This document shows, piece after piece, positions 1 to 7,227 of a DNA stretch of 7,238 nt. Numbering within the stretch: the first letter of the stretch is position 1; each line of letters starts with the position of its first letter. The notes beneath the pieces are model-generated. The model saw only the letters and a program-made list of their open reading frames with translations, did not search any database and was not told the DNA's origin. The stretch comes from an uncultured Flavobacteriaceae bacterium (GTDB lineage Bacteria; Bacteroidota; Bacteroidia; Flavobacteriales; Flavobacteriaceae): the NCBI GenBank assembly GCA_913031655.1, contig CAJWFY010000073.1, positions 1-7,238 on the forward strand, written 5' to 3'. The translations under genes were made by a program, and so were the position numbers.

Positions 1-63
1 CCCTGACTTTAAATGAACGCATTTAGTCCTTAAGTTTCCCTCGTAATAAACTTTACTTGTCAT
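1..63 (-). CDS. OsmC family protein, partial (N-terminus only, cut by window edge)
   Basis: The minus strand from 63 opens with ATG and reads 21 codons without a stop to the window edge, giving MTSKVYYEGNLRTKCVHLK followed by Ser-Gly. This matches the start of flavobacterial OsmC-like proteins: a first beta strand, then Gly-x-Leu-Arg, then a His-x-x-Ser-Gly element. Full-length members are usually about 135-145 residues, form dimers in the cytoplasm, and in the characterised cases reduce organic hydroperoxides with a pair of cysteines. Those cysteines would lie outside the window, so peroxidase activity cannot be judged; many OsmC-like proteins have no proven activity. The ATG lies inside the last codons of the LysM gene (11-base overlap, different frame), which points to translational coupling and co-transcription. 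The identification rests on a short stretch and on my recollection that this gene often follows guaA and a LysM gene in Flavobacteriia. Confidence 0.72.
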   Translation of the reverse strand, partial: MTSKVYYEGNLRTKCVHLKSG

Positions 64-1492
64 TATAAATTTCATAAATATTTAATTTGTCATGTTGAAT
101 TAAAAAAATAGAATTATTAATATAACCATCATCTTTAGGTAAATAATTAAATCTGTTCTGTAAATATTCTGTTTCACCAATATCTATAGATTTAATTAAC
201 TTCTTTTTAAATGCAACTCTTAATACTAAATCTAGAGTGATATCATAACCTCTTATAGCAATTTTATTAGGAAGTTTTCCAAATCTAGCTAGGTATAGTT
301 CATTGAAAGCATCAAGTTTTTCATCATAAACAGGCCTGTAATAAGATGGATAAGTGAATTTTAAGTTACCTAGATGCTCGTAAGAAATATTTTCGTTTTC
401 ATAAACATCAGCTCTAAAGGTAGTTAGTAAAGAAATACTTCTTTCTTTAGAAATTTGAGAGTTCAGTAAAGAGGACACACTTGTAATTATATTCAAATTT
501 TGTGATTCTAAAAACACAATATTTTTTTTAGAAGACACAAGTAAAGAATCTGTTAGTTCAGGGTCAACTAATCCATTAGTCATATCTGTATTAATTAACT
601 CTGCATAAGGGTAAATTTCTAAAATCTGATCTTTTACCTTAATACTTTTATCATCGTAAACAATCATAACACAAGGATCAGGGTCAGTATCAAGTAATTT
701 TTTTACATACTCAAGCATAATTGATCTTTGATTCTTCTCTGTTGGCATCGACTGAAAAACATTACTATTTAATTCAACTGTTTTAGAGCTTAGAGGAGAA
801 ACAATTGGCGTCTTTGAATTAATTATAGTTTTTGATAATTGATTGATATTTCTAGGAACTAATGGTCCAAGGATAAAATCGTAATCATCAAATAAATTAG
901 ATGAAATAATTTGACTTATTGATTTAAAATCATTTTGTGTATCTATTACTTTTAAATCAACATTAATGCTAAGTTCTTGAACTTTTCTTAAAGCTGACAA
1001 CAAACCACTATAAAAGTCTAAGGAAATAGTAGACAAATTCAAGTTTTTTAAATAATTTTTTGAATTTTCAATAGAATCAATTTCAATATTATTTAAATTA
1101 AAAGGAGATAGTAAAGCGAACTTTATACTTTTATTTTTAAAAGTGCTTTCTAATAAATTAATTTTTAAATCTTTTAATTGTTTAGAGTTTCTTTGAAGTG
1201 AATCTATAACGGGTTTTAAAAATTCTTTTTTTGGTATTATGTCTTTTTTAATTGGAATATTAAGTTCCATTTTTCTAGATATTTTAAATCCTTTAATTTG
1301 ATTATTATACTTTATTATATCATCTATTTGGACATTATATAGTTTAGAAATAGTGTAGAGGGTTTGTTTTCTTTTTACTTTATGTTTAATAATTTCAATA
1401 GTATATTCATTATTTATTTTTTCAGAATTTCCCTGAGAATAACTAAAAAAAGAACATAAAAAAAATAAAATTAAACTTCTAAAAAAATTCAT
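53..1492 (-). CDS. Secreted LysM domain plus type 1 periplasmic-binding-protein-like protein
   Basis: This gene encodes 479 residues. The N-terminus (MNFFR, then a hydrophobic run ending near SYSQG at about residue 20) looks like a Sec signal peptide; the cysteine in it does not fit a lipobox. A single LysM domain follows at about residues 36-80 (HKVKRKQTLYTISKLYNV), then a charged linker, then from about 123 to the end an alpha/beta region resembling type 1 periplasmic binding proteins, with hallmarks such as DFILGPLVPRN (205-215) and TPIVSPLSS. LysM domains bind peptidoglycan, so a periplasmic wall-associated role is likely. The binding-protein part recalls ABC-transporter solute receptors and LpoA-like activators of wall synthases, but no permease gene is nearby and the ligand is unknown. 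Start choice: an in-frame ATG at 1501 would add three residues, but the ATG at 1492 overlaps the guaA stop as TAATG and gives a cleaner signal peptide. The LysM motif is degenerate where Gly-Asp/Glu is normal. Confidence 0.82.
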   Translation of the reverse strand: MNFFRSLILFFLCSFFSYSQGNSEKINNEYTIEIIKHKVKRKQTLYTISKLYNVQIDDIIKYNNQIKGFKISRKMELNIPIKKDIIPKKEFLKPVIDSLQRNSKQLKDLKINLLESTFKNKSIKFALLSPFNLNNIEIDSIENSKNYLKNLNLSTISLDFYSGLLSALRKVQELSINVDLKVIDTQNDFKSISQIISSNLFDDYDFILGPLVPRNINQLSKTIINSKTPIVSPLSSKTVELNSNVFQSMPTEKNQRSIMLEYVKKLLDTDPDPCVMIVYDDKSIKVKDQILEIYPYAELINTDMTNGLVDPELTDSLLVSSKKNIVFLESQNLNIITSVSSLLNSQISKERSISLLTTFRADVYENENISYEHLGNLKFTYPSYYRPVYDEKLDAFNELYLARFGKLPNKIAIRGYDITLDLVLRVAFKKKLIKSIDIGETEYLQNRFNYLPKDDGYINNSIFLIQHDKLNIYEIYNDK

Positions 1493-1494
1493 TA
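1490..1494 (-). promoter_or_regulatory. TAATG stop/start overlap coupling guaA to the LysM gene
   Basis: On the minus strand the guaA stop TAA (1494-1492) shares its last A with an ATG (1492-1490). Such one-base overlaps commonly support termination-reinitiation, where the ribosome finishing guaA restarts on the next gene. No Shine-Dalgarno sequence is seen, as is usual in Bacteroidetes. An ATG at 1501-1499, upstream of the guaA stop, is the competing start. Confidence 0.55.
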
Positions 1495-3021
1495 TTCCCA
1501 TTCAATTGTTGCTGGAGGCTTTGAGCTTATATCATAAACAACTCTATTTACGCCCTTAACATTGTTAATTATTTTATTAGATATTTCTTGAAGAAATCCA
1601 TATGGTAGGTTAACCCAATCTGCTGTCATTCCGTCTGTTGACTCTACTGCCCTTAAAGCTACACATTCTTCATATGTTCTTTCATCACCCATAACACCCA
1701 CACTTTTAACCGAGAGTAGGATGGCTCCAGCCTGCCAAACCTTATCATATAGTCCATGATTTTTTAAACCATCAATAAAAATGGCATCTACTTCTTGTAA
1801 AATTTTAATTTTTTCATTCGTTACATCTCCCAATATTCTAATAGCTAAACCTGGACCTGGAAATGGATGTCTTTTTAAAAGGTTCTGATCTATTTTTAAA
1901 CTAGCACCAACTCTTCTGACTTCATCTTTAAACAACATTTTCAAAGGCTCTATAACTGACAACTTCATAAAATCAGGTAAACCCCCTACATTATGATGTG
2001 ATTTTATTGTAGCAGATGGACCTTTTACAGAAATTGACTCAATCACATCAGGGTAAATTGTGCCCTGAGCTAACCATTTAGCTCCATTTATCAATTTTGC
2101 TTCTTTATCAAAGACATCAATAAAGGCCTTGCCTATAACTTTTCTTTTTTGCTCAGGGTCCTTAACGTTTGAAAGTAAATCAATAAAATATTTTGATGCG
2201 TTAACGCCCTTTACATTTAAACCCATTCCCTCGTATTGGTTTAGAACACTTTGGAATTCATCTTTTCTTAGAAGACCATTGTTTACAAAAATACAATGTA
2301 AATTACTCCCAATTGCTTTATGTAAAAGAACAGCAGCAACTGTTGAATCAACCCCTCCTGATAAGCCTAAAATAACCTTCTCACTGCCGACAGTTTTCTT
2401 TATTTCTAAAATAGTCTTAGTTGAAAATGAATCAGGTGTCCAATTTGGCTTAATATTAGAAATATTAATTAAAAAGTTTTTTAATATTTGTTTTCCGTCG
2501 TTTGAATGGTATACTTCTGGATGAAACTGAATACCATAAACCAATTCATCGCTAATTGAAAAGGAAGCATTTTTAACGTCATTAGTACTAGCAATACATT
2601 TAGCATTTAAAGGCAGAGATTCAATAGTATCACTATGACTCATCCAAACTTGTGTTCCAGTTTTTATTCCATTAAAAAGAGGATCTGAATTATCAATATC
2701 GGAAAGATTAGCTCTTCCATATTCTCTTTTATTAGATGGAATTACTTTTCCCCCGTTAAAGTGCGCGATATACTGCGCGCCATAACAAACACCTAAAAGT
2801 GGCTTAACTCCTTTTATCTTGGTCAAATCAAAATGCAAAGCATCTTCAGATCTAACTGAAAAAGGAGAACCAGAAAGAATAACAGCTTTGAAAGAATTTA
2901 AATCTACTTTAAGATTGTTATACGGATGAATTTCACAATATATAAACAACTCCCTAACTCTTCTAGCAATTAATTGGGTGTACTGAGAACCAAAATCAAT
3001 TATTAAAACTTTTTCTTCCAT
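1492..3021 (-). CDS. guaA: GMP synthase (glutamine-hydrolysing)
   Basis: GuaA converts XMP, ATP and glutamine into GMP in the cytoplasm, the last step of guanine nucleotide synthesis. The 509-residue product is of normal family length. The N-terminal class I glutamine amidotransferase domain (about 1-190) keeps the full triad: Cys79 in GVCYGAQ, His167 and Glu169 in GIQFHPEVYHS. The ATP pyrophosphatase domain follows, with the P-loop motif SGGVDS at 221-226, and the C-terminal dimerisation domain ends in the typical KPPATIEWE. Also visible are RHPFPGPGLAIR (about 384-395) and DGMTADW (about 463-469), both typical of the family. All key residues are intact, so the enzyme should be active. The open frame extends two codons upstream to a TTG, but the ATG at 3021 begins MEEKVLIIDFGSQYTQLIARR-like sequence in register with homologues and is the better start. 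It lies 44 bases after bshC and overlaps the next gene by one base, so it is probably co-transcribed with both. Confidence 0.98.
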   Translation of the reverse strand: MEEKVLIIDFGSQYTQLIARRVRELFIYCEIHPYNNLKVDLNSFKAVILSGSPFSVRSEDALHFDLTKIKGVKPLLGVCYGAQYIAHFNGGKVIPSNKREYGRANLSDIDNSDPLFNGIKTGTQVWMSHSDTIESLPLNAKCIASTNDVKNASFSISDELVYGIQFHPEVYHSNDGKQILKNFLINISNIKPNWTPDSFSTKTILEIKKTVGSEKVILGLSGGVDSTVAAVLLHKAIGSNLHCIFVNNGLLRKDEFQSVLNQYEGMGLNVKGVNASKYFIDLLSNVKDPEQKRKVIGKAFIDVFDKEAKLINGAKWLAQGTIYPDVIESISVKGPSATIKSHHNVGGLPDFMKLSVIEPLKMLFKDEVRRVGASLKIDQNLLKRHPFPGPGLAIRILGDVTNEKIKILQEVDAIFIDGLKNHGLYDKVWQAGAILLSVKSVGVMGDERTYEECVALRAVESTDGMTADWVNLPYGFLQEISNKIINNVKGVNRVVYDISSKPPATIEWE

Positions 3022-3065
3022 ATTCAAAAATACTATTAATAAAAATACTTTGAGATAATAAATTT

Positions 3066-4667
3066 CTACAATTCAACTACTACAAAACTCGGATCAAAAG
3101 GATCAATATTTTCTATAACTGTATCTAAAAATTCATCTCCATAATATTGAAAAAATTCAGAAAAATTAACTTCTCTTTCTTGAAGCGAATTATAGGGGAA
3201 TAGTTCTGATTTGATAGACATTATTTTATCTAATTTTTCTTTATTTTTTTTCTTTTCTGCTTTGAGTAACCTTATCTCTAAATTATCAATTCCATTTTTC
3301 TGCTTTTTTTCTTGAGCATTAACGGCTCCAGTGAATGAAAAATCAGTAAGCTTTGCCACTTCAAATAATTGTTTAAAATTATCACTTAGAGTAGATTTTA
3401 AACTAGTGAAATCAATTTTATTTTTAGAAAATTTATTGTTATAAAATTTTAATAAATTTTCATTATTTTTAAAAAAATGCTCAATATTTAAATTCATTTT
3501 TTTTAAACTATTTGTATGTTTTTTATTAATAAAAAGAACAGAGCTTCTAATTGATAGTATAGGGAAAGTTATATTCTTGTTGTTAAAATATTCTTTTAGT
3601 TGTAACCAGTAAGCTATTTCACTTCCTCCTCCAACATAAGCTAAGTTAGGTAGAATAGTTTCTTGATAAAGAGGTCTAATAAGTACATTAGGTGAAAATC
3701 TTTCAGGATAGTTTCTGATTTCATTAATTATTTCATCTTGAGTAAATGAAACTTTAGAGTCCAAAATATTATAAACTAAATCATTTTTTTCAATTCTTGA
3801 ACGAAGGTTGTTTTTAATATAAAATAAATTTATTAATCTTGGATTAACTTGTGGTTTGATTTTTCCCTTATAAAAATCTATTAATCTCTTATTAGTTTTT
3901 GAAACAAGGTCGTAACAAGTACTTTCTTTTATTTCATCTACAAAAACATCAATCATTAATTTTTTTAAATTCTTATTATCTGGATTTAAAATTACAAGGC
4001 CATATTTTCCAAAAATTTTATGAACTAGATGTAAAGTAGCTGTAGATAAATTTTTATTTTTTAAATAAGCAGATTCAAAAAATGAAATCATTTTTTGAAC
4101 ATTTATATTTTCTTTGTCAAAAAAATTAGACATTTCATGAAAAACTTCAGATAGTTTTTCTGTACTTAAATCTCCGACTGTTCCCTTAGTTTTAACTTTC
4201 CAATCAAATTGTTTCTTAGAAGTTTTAAAGAAATTAATTTCCTCAAAATCATGATCTTCAGATGCCATCCAATATATTGGTATAAAATTATTTTTTGGAA
4301 ATTTAGATCTTAAATCTTCGCAAATTTTTATAGTGTCTATAATTTTATAAAAAAAATATAATGGTCCTGTAAATAAATTAAGTTGATGGCCAGTTGTCAC
4401 GGTATATGTATTTGACTTAGATAAGTCGTCAATTAAACTTAATTGAACATTATTGTCTGAAATTGACTTGTATTGCTCAATTAATACTTGTGATAATATA
4501 TTTCTAGATTTATTATTAAAATTTTTTTGTTTTTCTTCAATCTGATTTTTGTAGTTTTTTAATTTATTTGATCTATTGTAGAAAGAATTAAGCTCTTTTT
4601 CATTATTCGAATAATTTAGAGTAAGTAATGGCAAATGCCCGGTTATATTTGGATCAATTAATTTCAA
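3066..4667 (-). CDS. bshC: Bacillithiol biosynthesis cysteine-adding enzyme BshC, TTG start
   Basis: BshC joins L-cysteine to glucosaminyl-malate, the final step in making bacillithiol, the main low-molecular-weight thiol of Firmicutes and many Bacteroidetes. The 533-residue length is normal for the family. Diagnostic motifs are visible: TTGHQLNLFTGPLYFFYK (91-108), YWMASEDHDFEE (132-143) and GGGSEIAYWLQLKEYF (346-361), the last resembling the family's Gly-rich AYWLQLK signature. A Lys/Glu-rich helical stretch at about 448-490 fits the C-terminal coiled coil seen in the Bacillus enzyme. The start is unusual: the first possible codon is TTG at 4667-4665, directly after an in-frame TAA, and the N-terminus (ITGHLPLLTLNYSNNEKEL) already aligns with the conserved family start, so no ATG can be used without losing conserved sequence. 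The product is rich in Lys and Asn, matching the base composition. The partner enzymes BshA and BshB are not in the window. It ends in TAG. Confidence 0.95.
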   Translation of the reverse strand: MKLIDPNITGHLPLLTLNYSNNEKELNSFYNRSNKLKNYKNQIEEKQKNFNNKSRNILSQVLIEQYKSISDNNVQLSLIDDLSKSNTYTVTTGHQLNLFTGPLYFFYKIIDTIKICEDLRSKFPKNNFIPIYWMASEDHDFEEINFFKTSKKQFDWKVKTKGTVGDLSTEKLSEVFHEMSNFFDKENINVQKMISFFESAYLKNKNLSTATLHLVHKIFGKYGLVILNPDNKNLKKLMIDVFVDEIKESTCYDLVSKTNKRLIDFYKGKIKPQVNPRLINLFYIKNNLRSRIEKNDLVYNILDSKVSFTQDEIINEIRNYPERFSPNVLIRPLYQETILPNLAYVGGGSEIAYWLQLKEYFNNKNITFPILSIRSSVLFINKKHTNSLKKMNLNIEHFFKNNENLLKFYNNKFSKNKIDFTSLKSTLSDNFKQLFEVAKLTDFSFTGAVNAQEKKQKNGIDNLEIRLLKAEKKKNKEKLDKIMSIKSELFPYNSLQEREVNFSEFFQYYGDEFLDTVIENIDPFDPSFVVVEL

Positions 4668-4721
4668 TTAAATTATTTTTATTAATATACACAATCATTT
4701 GATCTATTATTCACTAAAATA

Positions 4722-6023
4722 TTAGCAAGGAATTCCATAAAGATCAAATTCTGTAGCGCTAATTATTTTAATATTTGAAAAATCACCTATTTTTAAATAA
4801 TGTTCAGATGCATCTATTAAGACTTCATTGTCAACATCTGGGGAATCAAACTCACTTCTTCCAACAAAATAAGTGCCTTCTTTTCTATCTATTGAACATT
4901 TAAAAATTTTCCCTATTTTCTCTTGATTTAAATCAAAAGATATAGTTGATTGAATATCCATGATTTCAGCTAACCTTGCATCTTTAACTTCTTTTGGGAC
5001 ATCATCAATTAAATTATAAGCATGTGTATTTTCCTCATGACTGTATGTAAAACAACCTAGTCTATCAAATTTAACTTCAGAAACCCATTTTTTTAATTCC
5101 TCGAAATTTTCTTCTGTCTCACCAGGGTAACCTACAATTAAAGTAGTTCTAATTGCTATTCCGGGCACCTCAAATCTCATGTTATCTATCAATTCATTAA
5201 TTTTTAGCTTACTAGAGCCTCGTCTCATAGATTTTAATAAAACATCTGAAATATGCTGAAGAGGAATATCTATATAGTTACAAATTTTAGGCTCATCTTT
5301 TATGACCTTTAGAACATCCATTGGAAATCCAGCAGGAAAAGCATAATGAAGTCTTATCCATTCGATTCCTTCAACCTTAACCAATGACTTTAACAATAAC
5401 CCTAACTCTCTTTTTTTGTATAAATCAAGTCCATAATAAGTTAAATCTTGAGCAATAAGAATGATTTCCTTAACTCCTTTATTAGCTAGTTTAGTTGCTT
5501 CAGTGACAATATCTTCTACAGATTTTGATTTATGTTTTCCTCTCATTAAAGGAATTGCACAAAAAGAACAAGGTCGGTCGCACCCTTCTGAAATTTTTAA
5601 ATAAGCATAATTTTTTGGAGTAGTTATTAATCTTTCTCCAACAAGTTCATGTTTATAATCTGCTTTTAAAGCTTTTAATAATTTAGGCAAATCAGTAGTA
5701 CCAAAATATTGATCAACATTTGGGATTTCCTTTTCTAAATCTGGCTTGTACCTCTCGCTTAAACATCCAGTAACAAAGAGTTTATCTATCTTACCTTTTT
5801 CTTTTTTTTCAGAGTACTCTAAAATAGTATCTATGGATTCTTGTTTAGCATTATCAATAAACCCGCAAGTATTAATAACTACTATATTTCCTTCTCCTTC
5901 GTGCACTACCTCTTTATTATTAGCCTTCAATTGCCCCATTAAAACTTCTGAGTCATAAATATTTTTTGAACAACCCAGAGTCACTACATTAATTTTATTT
6001 TTATTAGAATACTTTACTCTCAT
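4722..6023 (-). CDS. rimO: Ribosomal protein S12 methylthiotransferase RimO
   Basis: RimO is a radical SAM enzyme that adds a methylthio group to the beta carbon of a conserved aspartate in ribosomal protein S12. All three modules are present in 433 residues: the N-terminal UPF0004 domain with its three cluster cysteines (Cys18 in TLGCSKN, Cys53 in NTCGFID, Cys87 in VTGCLSERY), the radical SAM core with Cys148-x3-Cys152-x2-Cys155 (EGCDRPCSFC), and a C-terminal TRAM domain from about 370. GRSEFDSPDVDNEVLI (388-403) in the TRAM region is characteristic of RimO and separates it from the tRNA enzyme MiaB, as does the C-S-K-N motif near the start. The ATG at 6023 gives MRVKYSNKNKINVVTLGCSKN, in register with flavobacterial homologues. 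It begins only 10 bases after ftsY stops, with no Shine-Dalgarno site, so it is almost certainly co-transcribed with ftsY, an arrangement I recall as common in Bacteroidetes. Confidence 0.97.
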   Translation of the reverse strand: MRVKYSNKNKINVVTLGCSKNIYDSEVLMGQLKANNKEVVHEGEGNIVVINTCGFIDNAKQESIDTILEYSEKKEKGKIDKLFVTGCLSERYKPDLEKEIPNVDQYFGTTDLPKLLKALKADYKHELVGERLITTPKNYAYLKISEGCDRPCSFCAIPLMRGKHKSKSVEDIVTEATKLANKGVKEIILIAQDLTYYGLDLYKKRELGLLLKSLVKVEGIEWIRLHYAFPAGFPMDVLKVIKDEPKICNYIDIPLQHISDVLLKSMRRGSSKLKINELIDNMRFEVPGIAIRTTLIVGYPGETEENFEELKKWVSEVKFDRLGCFTYSHEENTHAYNLIDDVPKEVKDARLAEIMDIQSTISFDLNQEKIGKIFKCSIDRKEGTYFVGRSEFDSPDVDNEVLIDASEHYLKIGDFSNIKIISATEFDLYGIPC

Positions 6024-6033
6024 TAATATTATT

Positions 6034-7170
6034 TTATGATTTTTTAAAAAAAGAATCTACAAATTCTTTTTTATCGAATATTTGCAAATCTTCTATTTTT
6101 TCTCCAACTCCAACGAATTTAATCGGAATTTGAAATTGATCAGAAATTCCTAAAACTACTCCACCTTTTGCGGTACCATCTAGTTTTGTAATTATCAAAG
6201 AAGTTATTTCTGTAACCTTAGTAAATTGCTTAGCTTGTTCAAAAGCATTTTGCCCTGTTGATCCATCTATTACAAGTATTACTTCGTTTGGAGCATCGAA
6301 TGCTTTCTTTTTTAAAACTCTTTTAATTTTACTCAATTCATTCATTAAGTTGACTTTATTGTGCAATCTTCCTGCTGTATCAATTAAAACAATATCAGCA
6401 TCTTTTTTAATTGCTGATTCTAAAGTGTCAAATGCAACAGATGCAGGATCACTTCCCATTTCTTGTTTAATTAAGTCAACTTTAACTCTATTAGCCCATA
6501 CCTCAAGCTGTTCTATAGCAGCGGCTCTAAAAGTATCAGCAGCTCCAATGACAACTTTAAGGCCTAAAGACTTATAATAATTAGCCATTTTACCTATTGA
6601 AGTAGTTTTACCAGCTCCATTAACACCTACAATCAAAATTACATGAGGATTATTATTTTTATTAATTATAAGATTATTAACGGATTCTTCATCATCACTA
6701 ATAATAGATATAATCTCTTCTTTTAAAATCAGGTCTAGTTCATCAGTACTAATGTATTTATCTTTAGCAACTCTATTTTCAATTCTGTCTATGATTTTTA
6801 AAGTTGTTTTCACACCTACATCTGATGAAATTAATATTTCTTCCAAATCATCTAAAACCTCGTCATTAACTTTGCTCTTTCCAATAATAGCCTTAGAGAT
6901 TTTACTAAAAAAAGATTGACTACTTATCTTAAGTCCTTTATTTAAGGATTCTTTTTTTGTATTAACAAGAACTTTATCTGTCTTATTATTTGTTGTTTCA
7001 TCTACAACATCAATAGATTTCGCTTCAATAATTGATTCCTTCAGATCTGTATTGGAAATTTCTTTAGAGACTGATTTTTTTAGTGATTCATCAGTAACCA
7101 ACTTTCCCTCAGTTAACGGCTGGTTACTGATTTTTTTCTTTTTTGAAAAAAATTTATTAAAAAAATTCAT
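6034..7170 (-). CDS. ftsY: Signal recognition particle receptor FtsY
   Basis: FtsY is the membrane-associated SRP-GTPase that receives Ffh-ribosome complexes and delivers nascent membrane proteins to the SecYEG channel. The 378-residue product has the helical N domain (about 85-165) and a complete G domain: P-loop GVNGAGKTT (182-190), DTFRAAA (212-218), DTAGR (264-268), TKLDGTAKGG (328-337) and GVGEKIEDL (354-362). The DTFRAAAIEQL and GVGEKIEDL versions favour FtsY over Ffh, and the methionine-rich M domain of Ffh is absent. Residues 1-12 (MNFFNKFFSKKK) look like a short amphipathic, basic membrane-contact helix. Between it and the N domain lies a charged, low-complexity stretch of about 60 residues (13-72), longer than I expect in Flavobacteriia; it may act as the variable acidic A domain. 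The gene has its own likely promoter just upstream and appears to be the first gene of this leftward unit. Confidence 0.97.
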   Translation of the reverse strand: MNFFNKFFSKKKKISNQPLTEGKLVTDESLKKSVSKEISNTDLKESIIEAKSIDVVDETTNNKTDKVLVNTKKESLNKGLKISSQSFFSKISKAIIGKSKVNDEVLDDLEEILISSDVGVKTTLKIIDRIENRVAKDKYISTDELDLILKEEIISIISDDEESVNNLIINKNNNPHVILIVGVNGAGKTTSIGKMANYYKSLGLKVVIGAADTFRAAAIEQLEVWANRVKVDLIKQEMGSDPASVAFDTLESAIKKDADIVLIDTAGRLHNKVNLMNELSKIKRVLKKKAFDAPNEVILVIDGSTGQNAFEQAKQFTKVTEITSLIITKLDGTAKGGVVLGISDQFQIPIKFVGVGEKIEDLQIFDKKEFVDSFFKKS

Positions 7171-7185
7171 ATTAAAATCTTAATT

Positions 7186-7217
7186 CAAATATATGAAAAC
7201 AAAAAAAGCCACTCAAA
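7186..7217 (-). promoter_or_regulatory. Putative Bacteroidetes-type promoter for ftsY
   Basis: On the minus strand TATATTTG (7193-7186) fits the Bacteroidetes -7 element TAnnTTTG exactly. A TTTG (7217-7214) lies 20 bases upstream, within the spacing known for the -33 element of this phylum. The last G of the -7 element is 15 bases before the ftsY ATG, so the leader would be very short, about ten bases. The -33 TTTG falls in the loop of the terminator hairpin. In such AT-rich DNA a chance match is possible. Confidence 0.5.
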
Positions 7218-7227
7218 GGTGACTTTT
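7201..7227 (-). terminator. Rho-independent terminator between an upstream gene and ftsY
   Basis: Read on the minus strand, AAAAGTCAC (7227-7219) pairs with GTGGCTTTT (7212-7204) around a six-base loop, with one G-U pair, followed by an unbroken run of T (7207-7201) and more T after one G. On the plus strand the wobble becomes a C-A mismatch and the downstream T run is much shorter, so the signal points leftward. It would end transcription of a gene lying beyond the right edge; a TAA at 7238-7236 could be that gene's stop codon, though this cannot be tested here. Confidence 0.75.

Noticed and set aside
1441..1490. Cysteine in the signal peptide of the LysM protein as a lipoprotein site
   Set aside because: The preceding residues are Phe-Phe-Leu, not the small residues of a lipobox, and the hydrophobic core continues past the cysteine.
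2129..2524. Plus-strand open frame of 131 codons opposite guaA
   Set aside because: It lies wholly inside the intact guaA gene, has no recognisable domain and no initiation signal; it is an antisense shadow.
3025..3027. TTG two codons upstream of the guaA ATG as start
   Set aside because: The ATG at 3021 already gives the full conserved N-terminus, and nothing favours the rarer codon.
3025..3032. TATTTTTG on the minus strand before guaA, matching the -7 element TAnnTTTG
   Set aside because: Only three bases separate it from the guaA ATG, so transcription would begin inside the gene, and no TTTG is found at the needed distance upstream. A chance match in AT-rich DNA.
4654..4698. Fourteen-codon frame on the minus strand spanning the bshC start as a small gene
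   Set aside because: It has no homology I recognise and is of a length expected by chance; kept only as a possible influence on the TTG start.
5746..5958. Plus-strand open frame of 70 codons opposite rimO
   Set aside because: It is antisense to the conserved UPF0004 domain of rimO and has no family resemblance.
6350..6577. Plus-strand open frame of 75 codons opposite ftsY
   Set aside because: It is antisense to the conserved GTPase domain; serine/leucine-rich composition is what the reverse of such a gene gives.
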